From positions 1-64,000 of the forward strand of contig JASANC010000646.1 in assembly GCA_030248135.1 (NCBI GenBank): DNA of 64,000 nt, given 5' to 3'. Source of the stretch: Theristus sp. LFF4_11. Its lineage: Eukaryota; Nematoda; Chromadorea; Monhysterida; Xyalidae. The notes below the pieces were generated by a model that saw only the letters and a program-made list of their open reading frames with translations, searched no databases and had not been told where the DNA came from. Position 1 is the first letter of the stretch. Every line of letters starts with the position of its first letter. Below, one piece after another: positions 34,719 to 48,840 of this stretch. Position numbers and translations under genes: made by a program.

Positions 34719-34984
34719 TACCGTAAAGTCTTGCATATAAGGTCTCCTTATATAAATTTGAAAATCAAAAATTTCTGAAAAAAGTGGAATTTCGTGTGAC
34801 AGCCTTATACGTGGGGGGAGGTCTTATAAAGCGAACATTAGGAATTCCGGGTCTTACAAACGGGGTAAGATTTCGACCACGTCAAAATTTTGAATTTTTT
34901 GGTTTCCCGCCGTGTGACACTCCGCCCACTTTTGGGTGGGGGTCTTATAAGTGGGAGGAACCTTATATGCAAGACTTTACGGTA
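34719..34984. repeat. MITE with TACCGTA ends (266 bp)
   Basis: Left end TACCGTAAAGTCTTGCATAT and right end ATATGCAAGACTTTACGGTA are exact inverted repeats, continuing a few bases inward. The outer TA suggests a TA target duplication. The TACCGTA terminus is shared with 37611-38059, so both may belong to a Tc1/mariner-type group. Confidence 0.85.
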
Positions 34985-35316
34985 TTGTTGCCAACCTGTG
35001 ACACCCACACATAATAAACAACAACCACACAACAAAAAACTATTGGCACTCTTTGAATAAATAATAATAATAAACGTGTGTTAGAATAACAGTTTGCATC
35101 AACTGTGCTGGTTTTTTTCACTGATTTAGTTGAAAAGTTTTTTCAGTAGCACTTTTAAAGTTTAACATCCCAGTTTATTGTCGCACAGCAATGCATAATA
35201 ATAGTGTTTTTCAGGTTTGCGTTTTTTTCGCTGTAGAAATAAATAAATCCATTTGAGTGTTTGCATCAACAAGCGTCTTTTATTGCATGTTTAAAAAATT
35301 GCTTTGTTTTTTTTCA

Positions 35317-35337
35317 GCAATCCAGATAACATTAAAA
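35317..35337 (+). promoter_or_regulatory. Splice acceptor 21 bp before the K1 start
   Basis: A run of T ending TTTTTTTTCAG at 35316 is followed by 21 bases and the ATG of K1. Because no upstream coding exon exists, this is either the end of a 5' UTR intron or a spliced-leader trans-splice site. The sequence alone cannot separate the two. Confidence 0.45.
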
Positions 35338-37404
<2,067 letters not shown>

Positions 37405-37610
37405 AATCATCATATTTCTGATGTTTTTGATAAATATGATTTTGTTTGTTTGATATGCGTCCTATGTATGTAGTTTGAAGATATAATCACAATTAACATA
37501 GTAATATGTTGCACACAGGCAGATACAAACCAAAAAACAAGTTTGATAAGTACATGCACTCACGAGCTGCTAATGTCACTCACATATATGTCCGTATTAT
37601 GTACTGTACA

Positions 37611-38059
37611 TACCGTATTACCTCTAATAAACCCCCATGGGGGTTTATTTCTTCAGCGACTTCTGGGGGTGGGGGTTTATTTTGGGGGGGGGGTTATTTT
37701 GGGGGGGGGGGTTATTTACAAACAAATTCTAGCGGTGGGGGTTTGTTGAAAAATGGCAAAAATACCTTGCATGGCAGGCAAGAAAGTCGCAGAAACTTCT
37801 ACTTTTCACAGAGATTTCCTTTTGTAACAGCCTTTTGTAATGAAATTACCACTAACTCATCCCTTTGGGGCCTTTGGTAGCACAATTTCACCAATGTCAC
37901 TGCATTCAGCCACTGAATTCGCTAGGTATGTGTTTCAAACAGGTTTCTAATAAACCCCCATGAGGGTTTATTTTTGGGGGATTATTTGGAAACTTGTCGA
38001 GGGGGTGGGGGTTTATTTGGGGGGGTTTAATTTGGGGGGTTATTAGAGGTAATACGGTA
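37611..38059. mobile_element. MITE with TACCGTATTACCTCTAATAA ends
   Basis: Left TACCGTATTACCTCTAATAA and right TTATTAGAGGTAATACGGTA are exact inverted repeats, followed inward by G-rich strand repeats (GGGGGTTTATTT). A TA dinucleotide flanks each end. A second, incomplete copy starts at about 38194 (TACCGTATTACCTCCAATAA). Both lie between the convergent K1 and sugar transporter genes. Confidence 0.85.
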
Positions 38060-38192
38060 TACGTACATTGTAACATTGCTGTCAAACTGCGCTGTTTTTT
38101 TGCCAAGACTTTATTGCATGTTCAATTAACTGTTTTACGTTTGTGACTTTTTTATAATCCACAATACAGCTGCACTATAAAGAGAATAAAAC

Positions 38193-38330
38193 TACCGTAT
38201 TACCTCCAATAAACCCCCATGGGGGATTAATACGTCAGCGACTTTTTAAGGGGTGGGTTTTTGGTGGCGGGGGGGGGGTTATTTATAAACAGATTCTTGT
38301 GTTAGTTCATTCTACAGGGGGTATATTTAA
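38193..38330. repeat. Truncated copy of the 37611 MITE
   Basis: Begins TACCGTATTACCTCCAATAA and carries the same CCCCCATGGGGG and CAGCGACTT landmarks, then a G-rich run. No matching right terminus is found close by. Confidence 0.7.
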
Positions 38331-38552
38331 ACTTTTTTTACCTTTATAAAATTCCCATAAATTTTTTTACCTAATTGAACGACACAAAAAATAAATAATA
38401 GTAAAATTCTTAATAAAACAAAAAATACCACCAATCTTTCATAGGTTAGAAGTAATTTTATAGTGTAGAAGCACTTATATTTTGGGGGTATAAAGAGGAC
38501 AATTATTGGGGTGTGCATTTTCCTATCACGGCACGGCGGCATTTACCTCATC

Positions 38553-41500
38553 TCAAAAAGTTACTTTCTGTCCATTTTTTTCACAAAATTTCGCGTGCGT
38601 CTTCTCAATCTGACCGTCCTGACACAATCTCGGCTGTCGGTCGAAAAGATCCTCGTGAATCTGCTCCAGTGTTCGTTGCTTCGTTTCGGGCACGAATTTG
38701 AACGTGAAAATGATGAACAACATCAGAAGACCGGTGAACACCAACATCGAGTACTGGTCGATTGCATCCTGGAAAAAACGCGAAACAAATTACGGAAATT
38801 ATGTTACTTAACGAAAGGCGAATCAAGAAATTTCAATTTTTTTAATTTAAAAAAATGTGTAGTTTTTCAGTTGAATAGTTTTTCATGGTTCTTGAAGATA
38901 TTCTGAGTGCGATTTGTATCTTGTTTTCATGTGTTTGTCTTAATGCTCCACATTTTATTTACCGTCGAACTCTAAATTTCCTCTATACAGCAATCAGCTG
39001 ATTGGTTGATTGATGATGCATGCTTTCACAGGACGGACTCCGCCTTTGCAGCAATGCGCGGACAGAAAGTGTGCATCACGTGATACTACCAACCAATCAG
39101 CAGATTGCCTATAATTCACCTTTAACGGCAGAAACAGCAGACCGACACAGAAGTTCGCGAGCCAGTTCGTCATCACGGCGACGCTGTTCGCACGACCGCG
39201 TGAATTGTCGGCGAATATCTCGCTCGCGTAGAACCACGGTATTGAGCCTGTTGTGATCATGAAGGAACACGTTTTCAAACATTAACGCTCTGAAAAAAAA
39301 CTGATGTGTAATTACTTTTACTGCTTCACTTTTGCGTCGTCTGAGCAAGAAATTGAGAAATCAAGCTTTTTCAAAAATCGATTGACCAATCAACATGTTC
39401 AATCACATTGCCAATTGATTCGCAAATCACTGGAAACGTTTTTGGATAACAGATTTATTTCCTCACCTGGTCCCACCGCAAACGTCGCCACGAACAACAC
39501 AAGCCAAACAATGGACGAAACGGCAGCCCATTCGAAACCGATTTTCTGCAAACAAAACCTTGAAAATCCAGAACCGAACTGTGATTCACTCCATTTTGTT
39601 GATTGGTCACCAGAACATGATGCAACCAATCAGACTGCGCCAAATCGATGACTCTGCAACTTGCACACTCACTTTCATTGACAACGAGGCGACCAGCAGA
39701 ATGCTGCACAGCCACATGCCGCTGAGACCGGCCAGGTGTAGCGGTCTCCTCCCAAACTTATCCACCGCCAACAGACTGAGCACGGTCGTCAGCACGTTGA
39801 CTCCGCCCATACCGAGCGTCGCATAGTTGGCGCTGTGCTCGCCGAGGCCGGCGCCTTTGAAGATGTTGGATGAGTAGTAGATCGCCTGAAATTGGTTGGT
39901 TGTTGGATTTTGGATTGTTGATTGGGCGTTTTGCAAATATCGGAGTTTACAGATGCTAATTTACAGATGATTTCTAATCATTTTGGGGGACTTGTATTGG
40001 TGCAAAAGACACATTTGCGTAGCGTGCAAGCTCACGAGGTTTTCATTATTGACAAGAAAGGTGTCAAACACACTGATTTGTTTGGTTTGGTTACCCCTAA
40101 CCTAACACAAAAATGTACAACCAATCACGCTTTTAATTGCAGCCAATCAGCGTTCCGTTGAATCGACCAACCACATTGATGCCGCTGAATTGCTGCGAGA
40201 ACATCATCATCACGGCGATCACCATGGGCCAACGCAAAAGTGGCTCGATAAACATGTCCTTCAAAGAGACCTGAAATAAACAAAAGTTTTGATTTTTTAA
40301 ATTTTTTTAATTTCCCGTTTATAGTGCAAGCTCGAATCTGCGAACGTTGTTATCTGTCAGCGGAATGAAAGTTTCGTTCTAAAATTTGTGTACTTTCAAG
40401 TGTCTGCGATTTCATGCTGTTGCCTGACACACAATTGACACAAAGCAAGGACACACAATAACAAGGGCATAAAGAACCACGAGTGTTAACACCGTTTGCA
40501 AATAAGAGTGGGGGGGGGGGGGGGTCTGCGCTACATGGGAAAGTTTTCAAACCAAGGGTGCAGGGACATTCTACTAATCAAGGCGCTTCAGGTTTACCCC
40601 CTGAGTACCCCCTGATTATGCCTATAAAGGTCGTTTTTAGGGCGCGGAAGTTAAAAAACCCTCGATTTTTTGCGATTTTTCGCAAAGTGTACCTTTTTAG
40701 CCCTACCGTATCTCGTAGTTGCACAGTTTCTGGAACCTCACACATATTCACGTGAAAGATCTTGCGGAGTTCTTTAAGGCCCTGTATCAATGAGCCCTTG
40801 CAAGGGGGGTCCCTGAGGCGCTACGACGCTAGTTAAAATTACTTTTTTTAAAATTACGCTATTTTTTTAAACATTTTTTTGAGCTCATAAACACAATTTT
40901 TCGATTTTCATTTTTGGTTCTACAGGGGGGTTTTCGGGGTCGCTGAATTCGAATCTGATCTTAGATTTTTGCCCCGGGCATTTTTTTGCCCTAAAATTGG
41001 GCAAAAACACATTTTTTGCGTTTTCCAGTGTTTTTTGGTTTTAATTTTTAATTTTAAGTGCGGATTTTTTTAACAAAGCTGTTTTACAACAGCCTTACAA
41101 CCGCTGTATCGGAATCAGTTTTGATATTTTGCAACTGACCACTTGCCCACCCAAAAAATGGGTAAAAAGTTGATTTTTTTGCTTTTTGCACACGTTTTCG
41201 TTTCACAGTGAAAAATCAATTTAGAAACAACTTGTAATTATAATTTTTAATTCTACATGGAGGGTTTCGGGGTCGCTGAATTTGAATCTGACCTTAGATT
41301 TTTGTCCCGGAACTTTTTTTGCTCTAAAAGTTGGGCAAAAACACATTTTTATGCGTTTTCCAGTGGTTTTTTGTTTTAATTTTTAATTTTAAGTGCGGAT
41401 TTTTTTAACAAAGCTGTTTTATAGCAGCCATACAACCGCTGTATTTGAATCAGTTTTGATATCTTGCAACTGACCACTTGTCGATCTAAAAAATGGGTAA

Positions 41501-44500
41501 AAAGTTGATTTTTTTGCTTTTTGCACACGTTTTCGTTTCACAGTGAAAAAATCAAGTTAGAAACAACTTGTAATTTTAATTTTTAATTCTCCAGGGGGGG
41601 TTTTCAAGATCGCTGAATTTGAATCTGACCTTAGATTTTTGTCCCGGGCTTTTTTATTGCTCTAAAAATGGGGCAAAAACACATTTTTATGCGTTTTCCA
41701 GTGGTTTTTTGTTTTAATTTTTAGTTTTAAATGTAGAGTTGATTAAAAAACAGTTTCATAACAGCCTTACAGCGGTTGTAAGGTACTCAGGGGGTAAACC
41801 TGAAGCGCCTTGATTAGTAGAATGTCCCTGCACCCTTGGTTTAAAAACTTTTCCATGTATCACGGAATGTTCCTAGGGCCCTCCCCACTCTTATTTGCAA
41901 ACGGTGTTAATTGCGCAAGGTGCACGGTCCTAAATGCGACCAATCAATCATCACCATGCATGTATTTTTTTAAAGTAATTGAACATGTATGTATCTTCAC
42001 ACCTGTCAATTTCGCATAATACAGAGCGTACATATATGCGTGAGAAGAAAAAAGAGCGAGTTGCAGAGCTAAGGCCACAAATGGGCTGAGGTGTCTGATT
42101 TTAGCCGATAAACACCAGCGGGCGACACATTCGTTCTTCCCTTCTTGTAAGTGAAAGTTGCCCGTGCGCTCTGTGTATTCTTGAAAAAAAGGTACATGTT
42201 CCGACAAACACACTTTACACTGTACCTCTGTGGCAGCCCTCATTCGATTGCCAGCGAGCTGAATGCGGTGCAGTTCCACGCTGACGTCCTCGCTGCCTCT
42301 CAAGCACCTCAAATCCTGCTGCGCTTTCGCGCGGTCGTCCTTGAACACCACCGAGTAGCCGGGCGTCTCCGGGCACAATGGAAACAGAATCAACTGCACA
42401 ATCGCCGGGATACAGATCAGACCTGCATGGAAACGCTCGACTGCATACAGGGTGGTTGTTGGGTGAAATTGCATTGTTTCAAGTTCAATGTCTACATAAA
42501 GTCAATATAGCTCGAAAAGCTCAAGTTCTTAACATTGTGTTTCTAATTATATACAGGATCGCTGGTGCAGATTGAAAATAGCGTGCAAAAAAACTGCGGT
42601 TTTCAAAGCACGACTTTACCGCAATGTATCGGCCACAGCTCCTTGGTGCCGAGCAGCTGTTCCATTCCGAGAGCCTGCGCTAGAAGAATGGAAATGGTCG
42701 CTGTCAACTGATGCGAACTGCCAAGTTTGCCTTTCAGATTTTTCGGTGATATCTCGTTCAGGTACATCGGCGCGAGACTACTGTTGATGCCTGCTTATCA
42801 GGAGAAATGGCTTGAAGAGAACATGAAACTACTGTAGAAAAGTGCGCTTTCTGCGCATTTAAAAGGTGGAATATGATAAGTAATTATGAAAGTTATTGTG
42901 CTCGCTGCACGACGCATCCTCTTTATATGGAAAACGCGCGCTGGGGTATAACGGCTCATACATATCTAATGCGTGATACGCTGTCCGCTCGCTTCGCTCG
43001 CTCTCGCATCCGCATGATAAAATTGTGCAGATTTGATTATTGGTGATTTTGCAGCCAGACAGTGATGTCGCGTTAAAATGTTACAAGTTCTGTGCTTGTT
43101 CTTGTTTTCGTTCCAAAAAGCAGGTGTGCTTGAACGTTGCACTTGAAGAAAAACATATCTCCCCAAGCGTGCTCCTTGTACATTGTACTGCATATTAGCT
43201 CGATTTTCAAAAACCAACCCATAAAGCCAACCTTGAATAGATTGAGTACTGGCTCTGCCGCCAAAATAACCCCTGAGCCGCCAAATTTATGTGTGTTCCG
43301 GCATTCAACAAAAAGTTTCATTTCAGCTAATCCGCGTCTTTCAGTTTCAGTCAGAAAAAAAGTCGCGTTTCCCGACCGACCACAATTGAATCCAATGATG
43401 AATCGTCCTAGAATCAGCAGATAGTACACCCCGACTGTTTTACTGGCGCCCATCAAAATGCCGGCCATCAAAGCGAACGCGTTGTTGACGAGCAACCCGC
43501 CACGTCTGCCCCAGCGGTCGGCGAACCAGCCTGGTTTTTTGAAGATTTTTATTTTTTTGCTTTCAAATTCAGTAAAAGTTCTAATACGATTTTCGATCCA
43601 CACCAGTTAGCAGTCGAACTATAAATTATAGAGAGTTTGCTGATTCGTTGGTGATTACGGTGCTTTTCGTACAAACCAAACTCCGCCTCTACAATGCCTG
43701 CACAGCATACCGAAAGCGGATTCCCTACAGTTTAGGGTGTGTACAGAAAAAACAATAACTTCCTATACCTGACAACAGTCCGCCCAGCATTCCACCGATG
43801 CTGAAAATCGACACCGTGATCGACCAAATGAAAGTGTTTGCAGACTGCGTCATCGTTTCGTTGTACATGAACCGGTGTGACTCCGACACCCACGCACGCA
43901 TCACCTGCAAATCCGTGCAAGCAATCCGACATACTGCATTTACTATTTGCAACCACGTCGCCAACAAATTGCAGTCATATAAATTCTCGGTTGGTTTATG
44001 GATATCTGATGGGATCGTCTCAAACTGGCCAGACTCAATCTGGCTCCGGTCTCAATCGGGCCAGTTTCAATCGGGCTCGGCTCAATCTGGCTCGGCTCAA
44101 TCTGGCTCGGCTCAATGGGGCTCGGCTCAATCGGGCTCGGCTTAATCTGGCTTGTTTCAATCTGGCTAGACAGAATTTTTTATTATATCTTTGTGTGTGT
44201 CTTCTATTTATGTCATAAAATTGTGGGAATGTAAACACATAAACGCTTTTTGGTTTCCCTTTTTGCCTTGGTTTCTGCAAGAACGCATGTTTTTCGAGTT
44301 ATATTGAACCAATTTTACCCTTCTTTTACCTTTCCTGACCAATTTTTTGTCATGATTTCAAATCTGAACATAGATTTTTCATAAAGACACGAAATGAGAA
44401 GTTATCGAGAGGCGGAAAAAACAAGAAAGCAACAAAAAGAGAATAACCAACTGTAGAAGACAGTGACAGAAACATGATATCTGCAAAAAACGTTCGGAGT

Positions 44501-45044
44501 ATACACGCACAGAAAACAGAACAGCGGCAACACCAACGGGTTGAAATCAGAAGGTGTGTGTAGTGCACACACGCATGCAATAAAAAATTCTGTCTGGCCA
44601 GATTGAAACAAGCCAGATTAAGCCGAGCCAGATTGAGCCGAGCCCGATTGAGCCGAGCCAGATTGAGCCGAGCCAGATTGAGCCGAGCCCGATTGAAACT
44701 GGCCTGATTGAGACCGGAGCCAGATTCAGTCTGGCCAATTTGAGACCGACCCATATCTGATTGCTAAGTTTGGATATGACATTCATTTATTGCGGAAAAA
44801 CACTGATTCGCAGTCGCTTGTTGAAGGCAACCAATGATCGGCTAACATTTTCAATTTCGATTTTAACCCTCAGCGCAACGGGAAATTGCGCTGCGCTTTC
44901 GGTCTTCACCGATAAAAAACAAATGTTCACAATAATACGAACCGTCTCCGGCGTGTTCACCGCTCCGGTGTTATAGCCGAACTGAAATGAACTGCCAGAA
45001 ACGCAGATCAACGCCGAAAACAACAGCGCCCAAGTGACACGATC
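38553..45044 (-). CDS. GLUT/SLC2A-like facilitative sugar transporter (N-terminal exon not found)
   Basis: Ten exons on the minus strand join in phase: 45044-44943, 43904-43769, 43530-43381, 42790-42620, 42422-42226, 40270-40172, 39885-39673, 39545-39467, 39247-39120, 38768-38553, giving 496 residues before the stop. Motifs appear in the GLUT order: GSSFQFGYNTGAVN (TM1), DRWGRRGG (TM2-3 loop), GRFIIGFNCG, MYLNEISPKNLKG, PETPGY, QQFSGINV then IYYSS (TM7), DKFGRRPL (TM8-9 loop), GPGSIPWF (TM10), VPETKQRTLEQI. Only the few residues before DRVTWALLFSAL are missing; the first exon must end in phase 0 upstream of 45047. Expected to carry hexoses across the plasma membrane. PETKQ replaces the usual PETKG and PETPG the usual PESPR. 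Confidence 0.93.
38961..39118. repeat. Palindromic MITE copy abutting a splice donor
   Basis: Begins with ACCGTCGAACTCTAAA and contains CAATCAGCTGATTGGTTG on the left and CCAACCAATCAGCAGATTG on the right, the hallmark of the family seen at 52625, 53226, 53814, 55928 and 59326. Its right end touches the GTGAAT donor of the transporter exon 39247-39120. Confidence 0.7.
40490..41906. mobile_element. TTAA-flanked element with long inverted repeats (piggyBac-like, non-autonomous)
   Basis: TTAA at 40486-40489 and 41907-41910 flanks ends that read CACCGTTTGCAAATAAGAGT and its exact inverse. The inverted arms extend about 115 bp through GGTTTACCCCCTGAGTACCC. The interior has three copies of a unit of about 334 bp (landmarks GGGGTCGCTGAATT and GTTTTCGTTTCACAGTGAAA). 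TTAA duplication is the hallmark of piggyBac elements. No transposase is present. Confidence 0.85.
42925..43015. repeat. Dispersed repeat, inverted copy of 16795-16880
   Basis: TAACGGCTCATACATATCTAA and CTGTCCGCTCGCTTCGCTCG correspond, inverted, to the ADAMTS intron segment at 16795-16880 (GCGAGCGAGCGTCAGCGAGC, GAGCCGTTATCC). Both lie in introns. Confidence 0.65.
44011..44752. mobile_element. Foldback element C in the sugar transporter intron
   Basis: A perfect 9-bp target duplication ATATCTGAT is at 44002-44010 and 44753-44761. Both arms (about 44011-44165 and 44590-44752) are inverted arrays of 15-bp units such as CTCAATCTGGCTCGG. The outermost arm sequence is GTCTCAAACTGGCCAGACT. The 420-bp interior has no recognised coding sequence. 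Confidence 0.93.
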
Positions 45045-45313
45045 CTGTAAATGGAAATGTGCGTGCTGGACTCCGGCGGGAAACCGGAGGAAAACTCAAA
45101 AACAACACCAACAGCCAACAATCGACAGAAAGCATACAAACGGTACGCTTCGGTCAGGATTCCATTCCATCCATTCCATCCATTCCATTCCATTTTGTTT
45201 CGCGAAAAAGCAGGAAACTCCGATAAAACTGTATGAATAACAGCATGAAATTCGGAAACCTAATTCCACCAAGGTTCGCAAAGTTTCACCCGTTTAGCGT
45301 TCCGTTTGCAATA

Positions 45314-45362
45314 TACAGGGTGGTGCAGAAGTAGTGGCCACTACTTCCGAGTTACCCTGTAG
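45314..45362. repeat. Small hairpin bounded by TACAGGGT and ACCCTGTA
   Basis: A stretch of about 48 bp bounded by TACAGGGT and ACCCTGTA, with a perfect 20-bp palindrome GAAGTAGTGGCCACTACTTC at its centre. The ends match the start of the Tc1/mariner-type element at 56721, so it may be a minimal deletion derivative. Confidence 0.6.
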
Positions 45363-45969
45363 AGCCACGTTTTCTCTTCCGATTGTTTCCGGCATTCAAA
45401 CACAAGTAGTGGCCAGTGGCCAGTCTAGTGTTGGGTCGGTTACCGACCGAAACCGAAAACCGAACCGACCGAAGCGTTTTTTTCGTCATTTTTTACCGAC
45501 CGAGACCGAAAGCAGAAAATTAAAAAAATCCGAAAAACCGAACCGTACCGAACCGACCGATTTTTTTCGGTTATAAGCTGTGAATGTAGTTGAAGCGAAA
45601 TATCTGATTTTCAACAAACTTTATTCATTTTTTGTGCATGAACCCACCAAGCAACTCACTCTGCAACGTTGTGATGACTCCAACTCACTCTCCATCTATC
45701 TTCTATCTGTTATACTAAAATCGTAGCTGTACGTTCGTACGTTCGTGTCTGTTCACATTTAATTGCTTTTGGTCTTCAACTAGCCTATTGACCCGAGCGT
45801 ATGTGGCTTAATCAATGCCAAGCCTTTTTGGTGAAGTGGCATTGACTTAGAAAGAAAAAACAGTAACGTTTACTGAATAATAACCCTGAAGAAAATTTAC
45901 CTTGTGCTGCCGTGAAGTCGCCTACAATACAATATTTTTTAATGTATTTAAATAAATAAAAAAATGCGA

Positions 45970-46900
45970 AGTTTATGATTTTGCTATTTTTACCCGTTTA
46001 CTCTAACCGAAGGCAAGCCTTTTTGTAAGTGAAGTAAAATTGAATAAAAAATAAAAAAACTAACGTTTTTTTCATTTACCCGTTTTAAAAAGCTAATGCT
46101 TTTTTACCCGTTTACCTAAGCCAAGCCTTTTTTGTAATGTGAAAATGCAAAGTTTATGATTTTGCTATTTTTATCCGTTCACCCTAACCTAAATCAATCT
46201 TTTTTGTAAGTGAACTAAAATTGAATAAAAAATATAAAAACTAACGTCTTTTTTATTTACCCGTTTTTAAAAGCTAATGTTTTTTTACCCGTTTACCTAA
46301 GCCAAGCCTTTTTTGTAAAGTGAAAATGCAAAGTTTATGATTTTGCTATTTTTACCCGTTTACTCTAACCGAAGGCAAGCCTTTTTGTAAATGAAGTAAA
46401 ATTGAATAAAAAATATAAAAACTAACGTTTTTTTCATTTATCCGTTTTAAAAAGCTAATGCTTTTTACCCGTTTACCTAAGCCAAGCCTTTTTTGTAAAG
46501 TGAAAATGCGAAGTTTATGATTTTGCTATTTTTATCCGTTCACCCTAACCTAAATCAATCTTTTTTGTAAGTGAACTAAAATTGAATAAAAAATATAAAA
46601 ACTAACGTTTTTTTTATTTAACCGTTTTAAAAAGCTAATGCTTTTTTACCCGTTTACCTAAGCCAAGCCTTTTTTGTGAAGTGAAAATGCAAAGTTTATG
46701 ATTTTGCTATTTTTACCCGTTCACCCTAACCTAAGTCAAGCCTTTTTGTAAGTTAAGTAAGATTGAATAAAAAATATAAAAATTAACGTTTTTTTCATTA
46801 AAAAATACCCGTTTTAAAAAGTTAATGCTTCTTTTACCCGGTTACCCTAACATAAGCCAAACCTTTTTTCTAAAGTGAAAATGAATAGAAAAAAACAAAA
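45970..46900. repeat. Tandem array of about 180-bp units
   Basis: Repeating landmarks GTGAAAATGCAAAGTTTATG, TTTTGCTATTTTTACCCG and AAGCCAAGCCTTTTTTG occur about five times. AT-rich, non-coding, inside the element 45426-50489. Confidence 0.9.
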
Positions 46901-47579
46901 AAGTGACGTTTATAATTTCGTTTTGCAGCCATTGCTTCTTTTTACCCGTTTACCCCAACATGACCCAAACATTTTGCAAAGTGAAAATGGATGGTAAATA
47001 CCATTTCGACCCAATTAAAAACAAACTTTTTTCAAAGACGGTTTTGTTACATCTTTCGCAGTCGCTCGTCAAGTTTTGAGCGGCAACAATTGCCAGTTGC
47101 CCATCAAGCGTTACGGTGAAATTATCGCTCATAAGCATGGAGTATCAATTTGAAAATGAAACATGGAGTATCAATTTCAATGAAATTTACTTGTTTTGAA
47201 TCCAAAGTGCAACTTGCAATGCCGATGTCGATGTGCGTTTTGCAACCCGATTTTTAAAAACAAAAAAGTTCAAACTTTTTTCAAAGACGGTTTTGTTACA
47301 TCTTTCCCAGTCGATCATCAAGCTTTGATCAGCCACGCTTCCATTTGCCTATGCTGCGCTGAACTGTCTCTGTTGTCCAAAGAGTATCATGATGACTTCA
47401 GCTATATAAAGAGCGACGTTTTGAGAAAACAATCTCAACTGGCATTTACTAAAAAATAGGTTAAGGAACTTGAGATGGAGTTTTCTTAAGTAGCAAAAAT
47501 GGGCGCCAATTCAAATTGCAAAAAAAGTGCCACAGACAGACACTTTGTAAATTTAATAATATAGATGTTTTGCTACTTA

Positions 47580-48840
47580 AGAAAAATTCATCACGTTCAC
47601 AATCATCGTCTATGCTTGAAAAGGTGTCTCACTGTTTGGTACCAAAAAACCAGTTTTTATCATGATGGCTATTGCCACAATCGAACGGTGAAGAGCAATA
47701 ACCAGCAAGTGCGACAACTGTAAGCACTCCAATGTTAACCTTTTTTTAAAAACGAGTGTCAACCAACAAGCGCGTTCGTCAATGCTTGAAAAGGTGTCTC
47801 ACTGTTTGGTACCAAAAACCAGTTTTTATCATCATGGCTACTGCCACAATCGAACGGTGAAGAGCAACAACCAACAAGTGCGACAACTGTAAGCACTTCA
47901 ATGTTAACCTTTTTTTAAAACAAGTGGCAACCAACAAACGCGATCGTCTGTGCTTGAAATGGTGTGTCACTCTTTGGTACCAAAAACCAGTGTTTATCAT
48001 CATGGCTACTGCCACAATCGAACGGTGAAGAGCAACAACCAGCAAGTGCGACAACTGTAAGCACTCCAATGTTAACTTTACGGTGAAGAGCAACAACCAA
48101 CAAGTGCGACAACTGTAAGCACTCCAATGTTAACCTTTTTTAAAAACAAGTGGCAACCAACAAACGCGATCGTCTATACTTGAAAAGGTGTGTCACTCTT
48201 TGGTACCAAAAAACCAGTTTTTATCATCATGGCTACTGCCACAATCGAACGGTGAAGAGCAACAACCAGCAAGTGCGACTACTGTAAGCACTCCAATGTT
48301 TAAAACCTTTTTTAAAAACGAGTGTTAACCAACAAGCACGTTCGTCTATGCTTGAAAAGGTGTCTCACTGTTTGGTACCAAAAAAAACAGTTTTTATCAT
48401 CATGGCTACTGCCACAATCGAACGGTGAAGAGCAACAACCAGCAAGTGCGACAACTGTAAGCACTCCAATGTTAACCTTTTTTAAAAACGAGTGTCAACC
48501 AACAAGCGCGTTCGTCTGTGTTTGAAAAGGTGTCTCACTCTTTGGTACCAAAAAACCAGTTTTTATCATCATGGCTACTGCCACAATCGAACGGTGAAGA
48601 GCAACAACCAACAAGCGCGACTACTGTAAGCACTCCAATGTTAACCGTTTTTTCAAAAACAAGTGTCAACCAACAAACGCGATCGTCTATGCTTGAAAAG
48701 GTGTGTCACTCCTTGGCGCCAAAAAACCTGTTTTTATCATCATGGCTACTGCCACAATCGAACGGTGAAGAGGAACAACCAACAAGCGCGACAACTGTAA
48801 AAACTCCAAAGTTAACCTTTTTTGTTTTGTAAGCTGCTTA
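47580..48840. repeat. Tandem array of about 180-bp units, second family
   Basis: Landmarks CATGGCTACTGCCACAATCG, GAACGGTGAAGAGCAACAAC and GTGTCTCACTGTTTGGTACC recur about seven times. Open frames seen here come only from the repetition. Located inside the element 45426-50489. Confidence 0.92.

Larger units (their letters stand above)
33943..35337. other. Divergent intergenic region between FkbM and K1
   Basis: 1.4 kb between two divergently transcribed genes, so promoters of both should be here. I see no exon. It contains the MITE at 34719-34984 and, at its end, the polypyrimidine-AG before the K1 start. Confidence 0.5.

Noticed and set aside
43798..44754. Frames with ARLNLARLN and GSAQSGSAQ repeats
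   Set aside because: Translation of the 15-bp units in the arms of foldback element C, present on both strands.
47779..48832. Frames with HLLVVALHRSIVAVAMM and SSWLLPQSNGEEQQP repeats
   Set aside because: Produced by the tandem array inside the 45426-50489 element; the same units stay open on both strands by periodicity.
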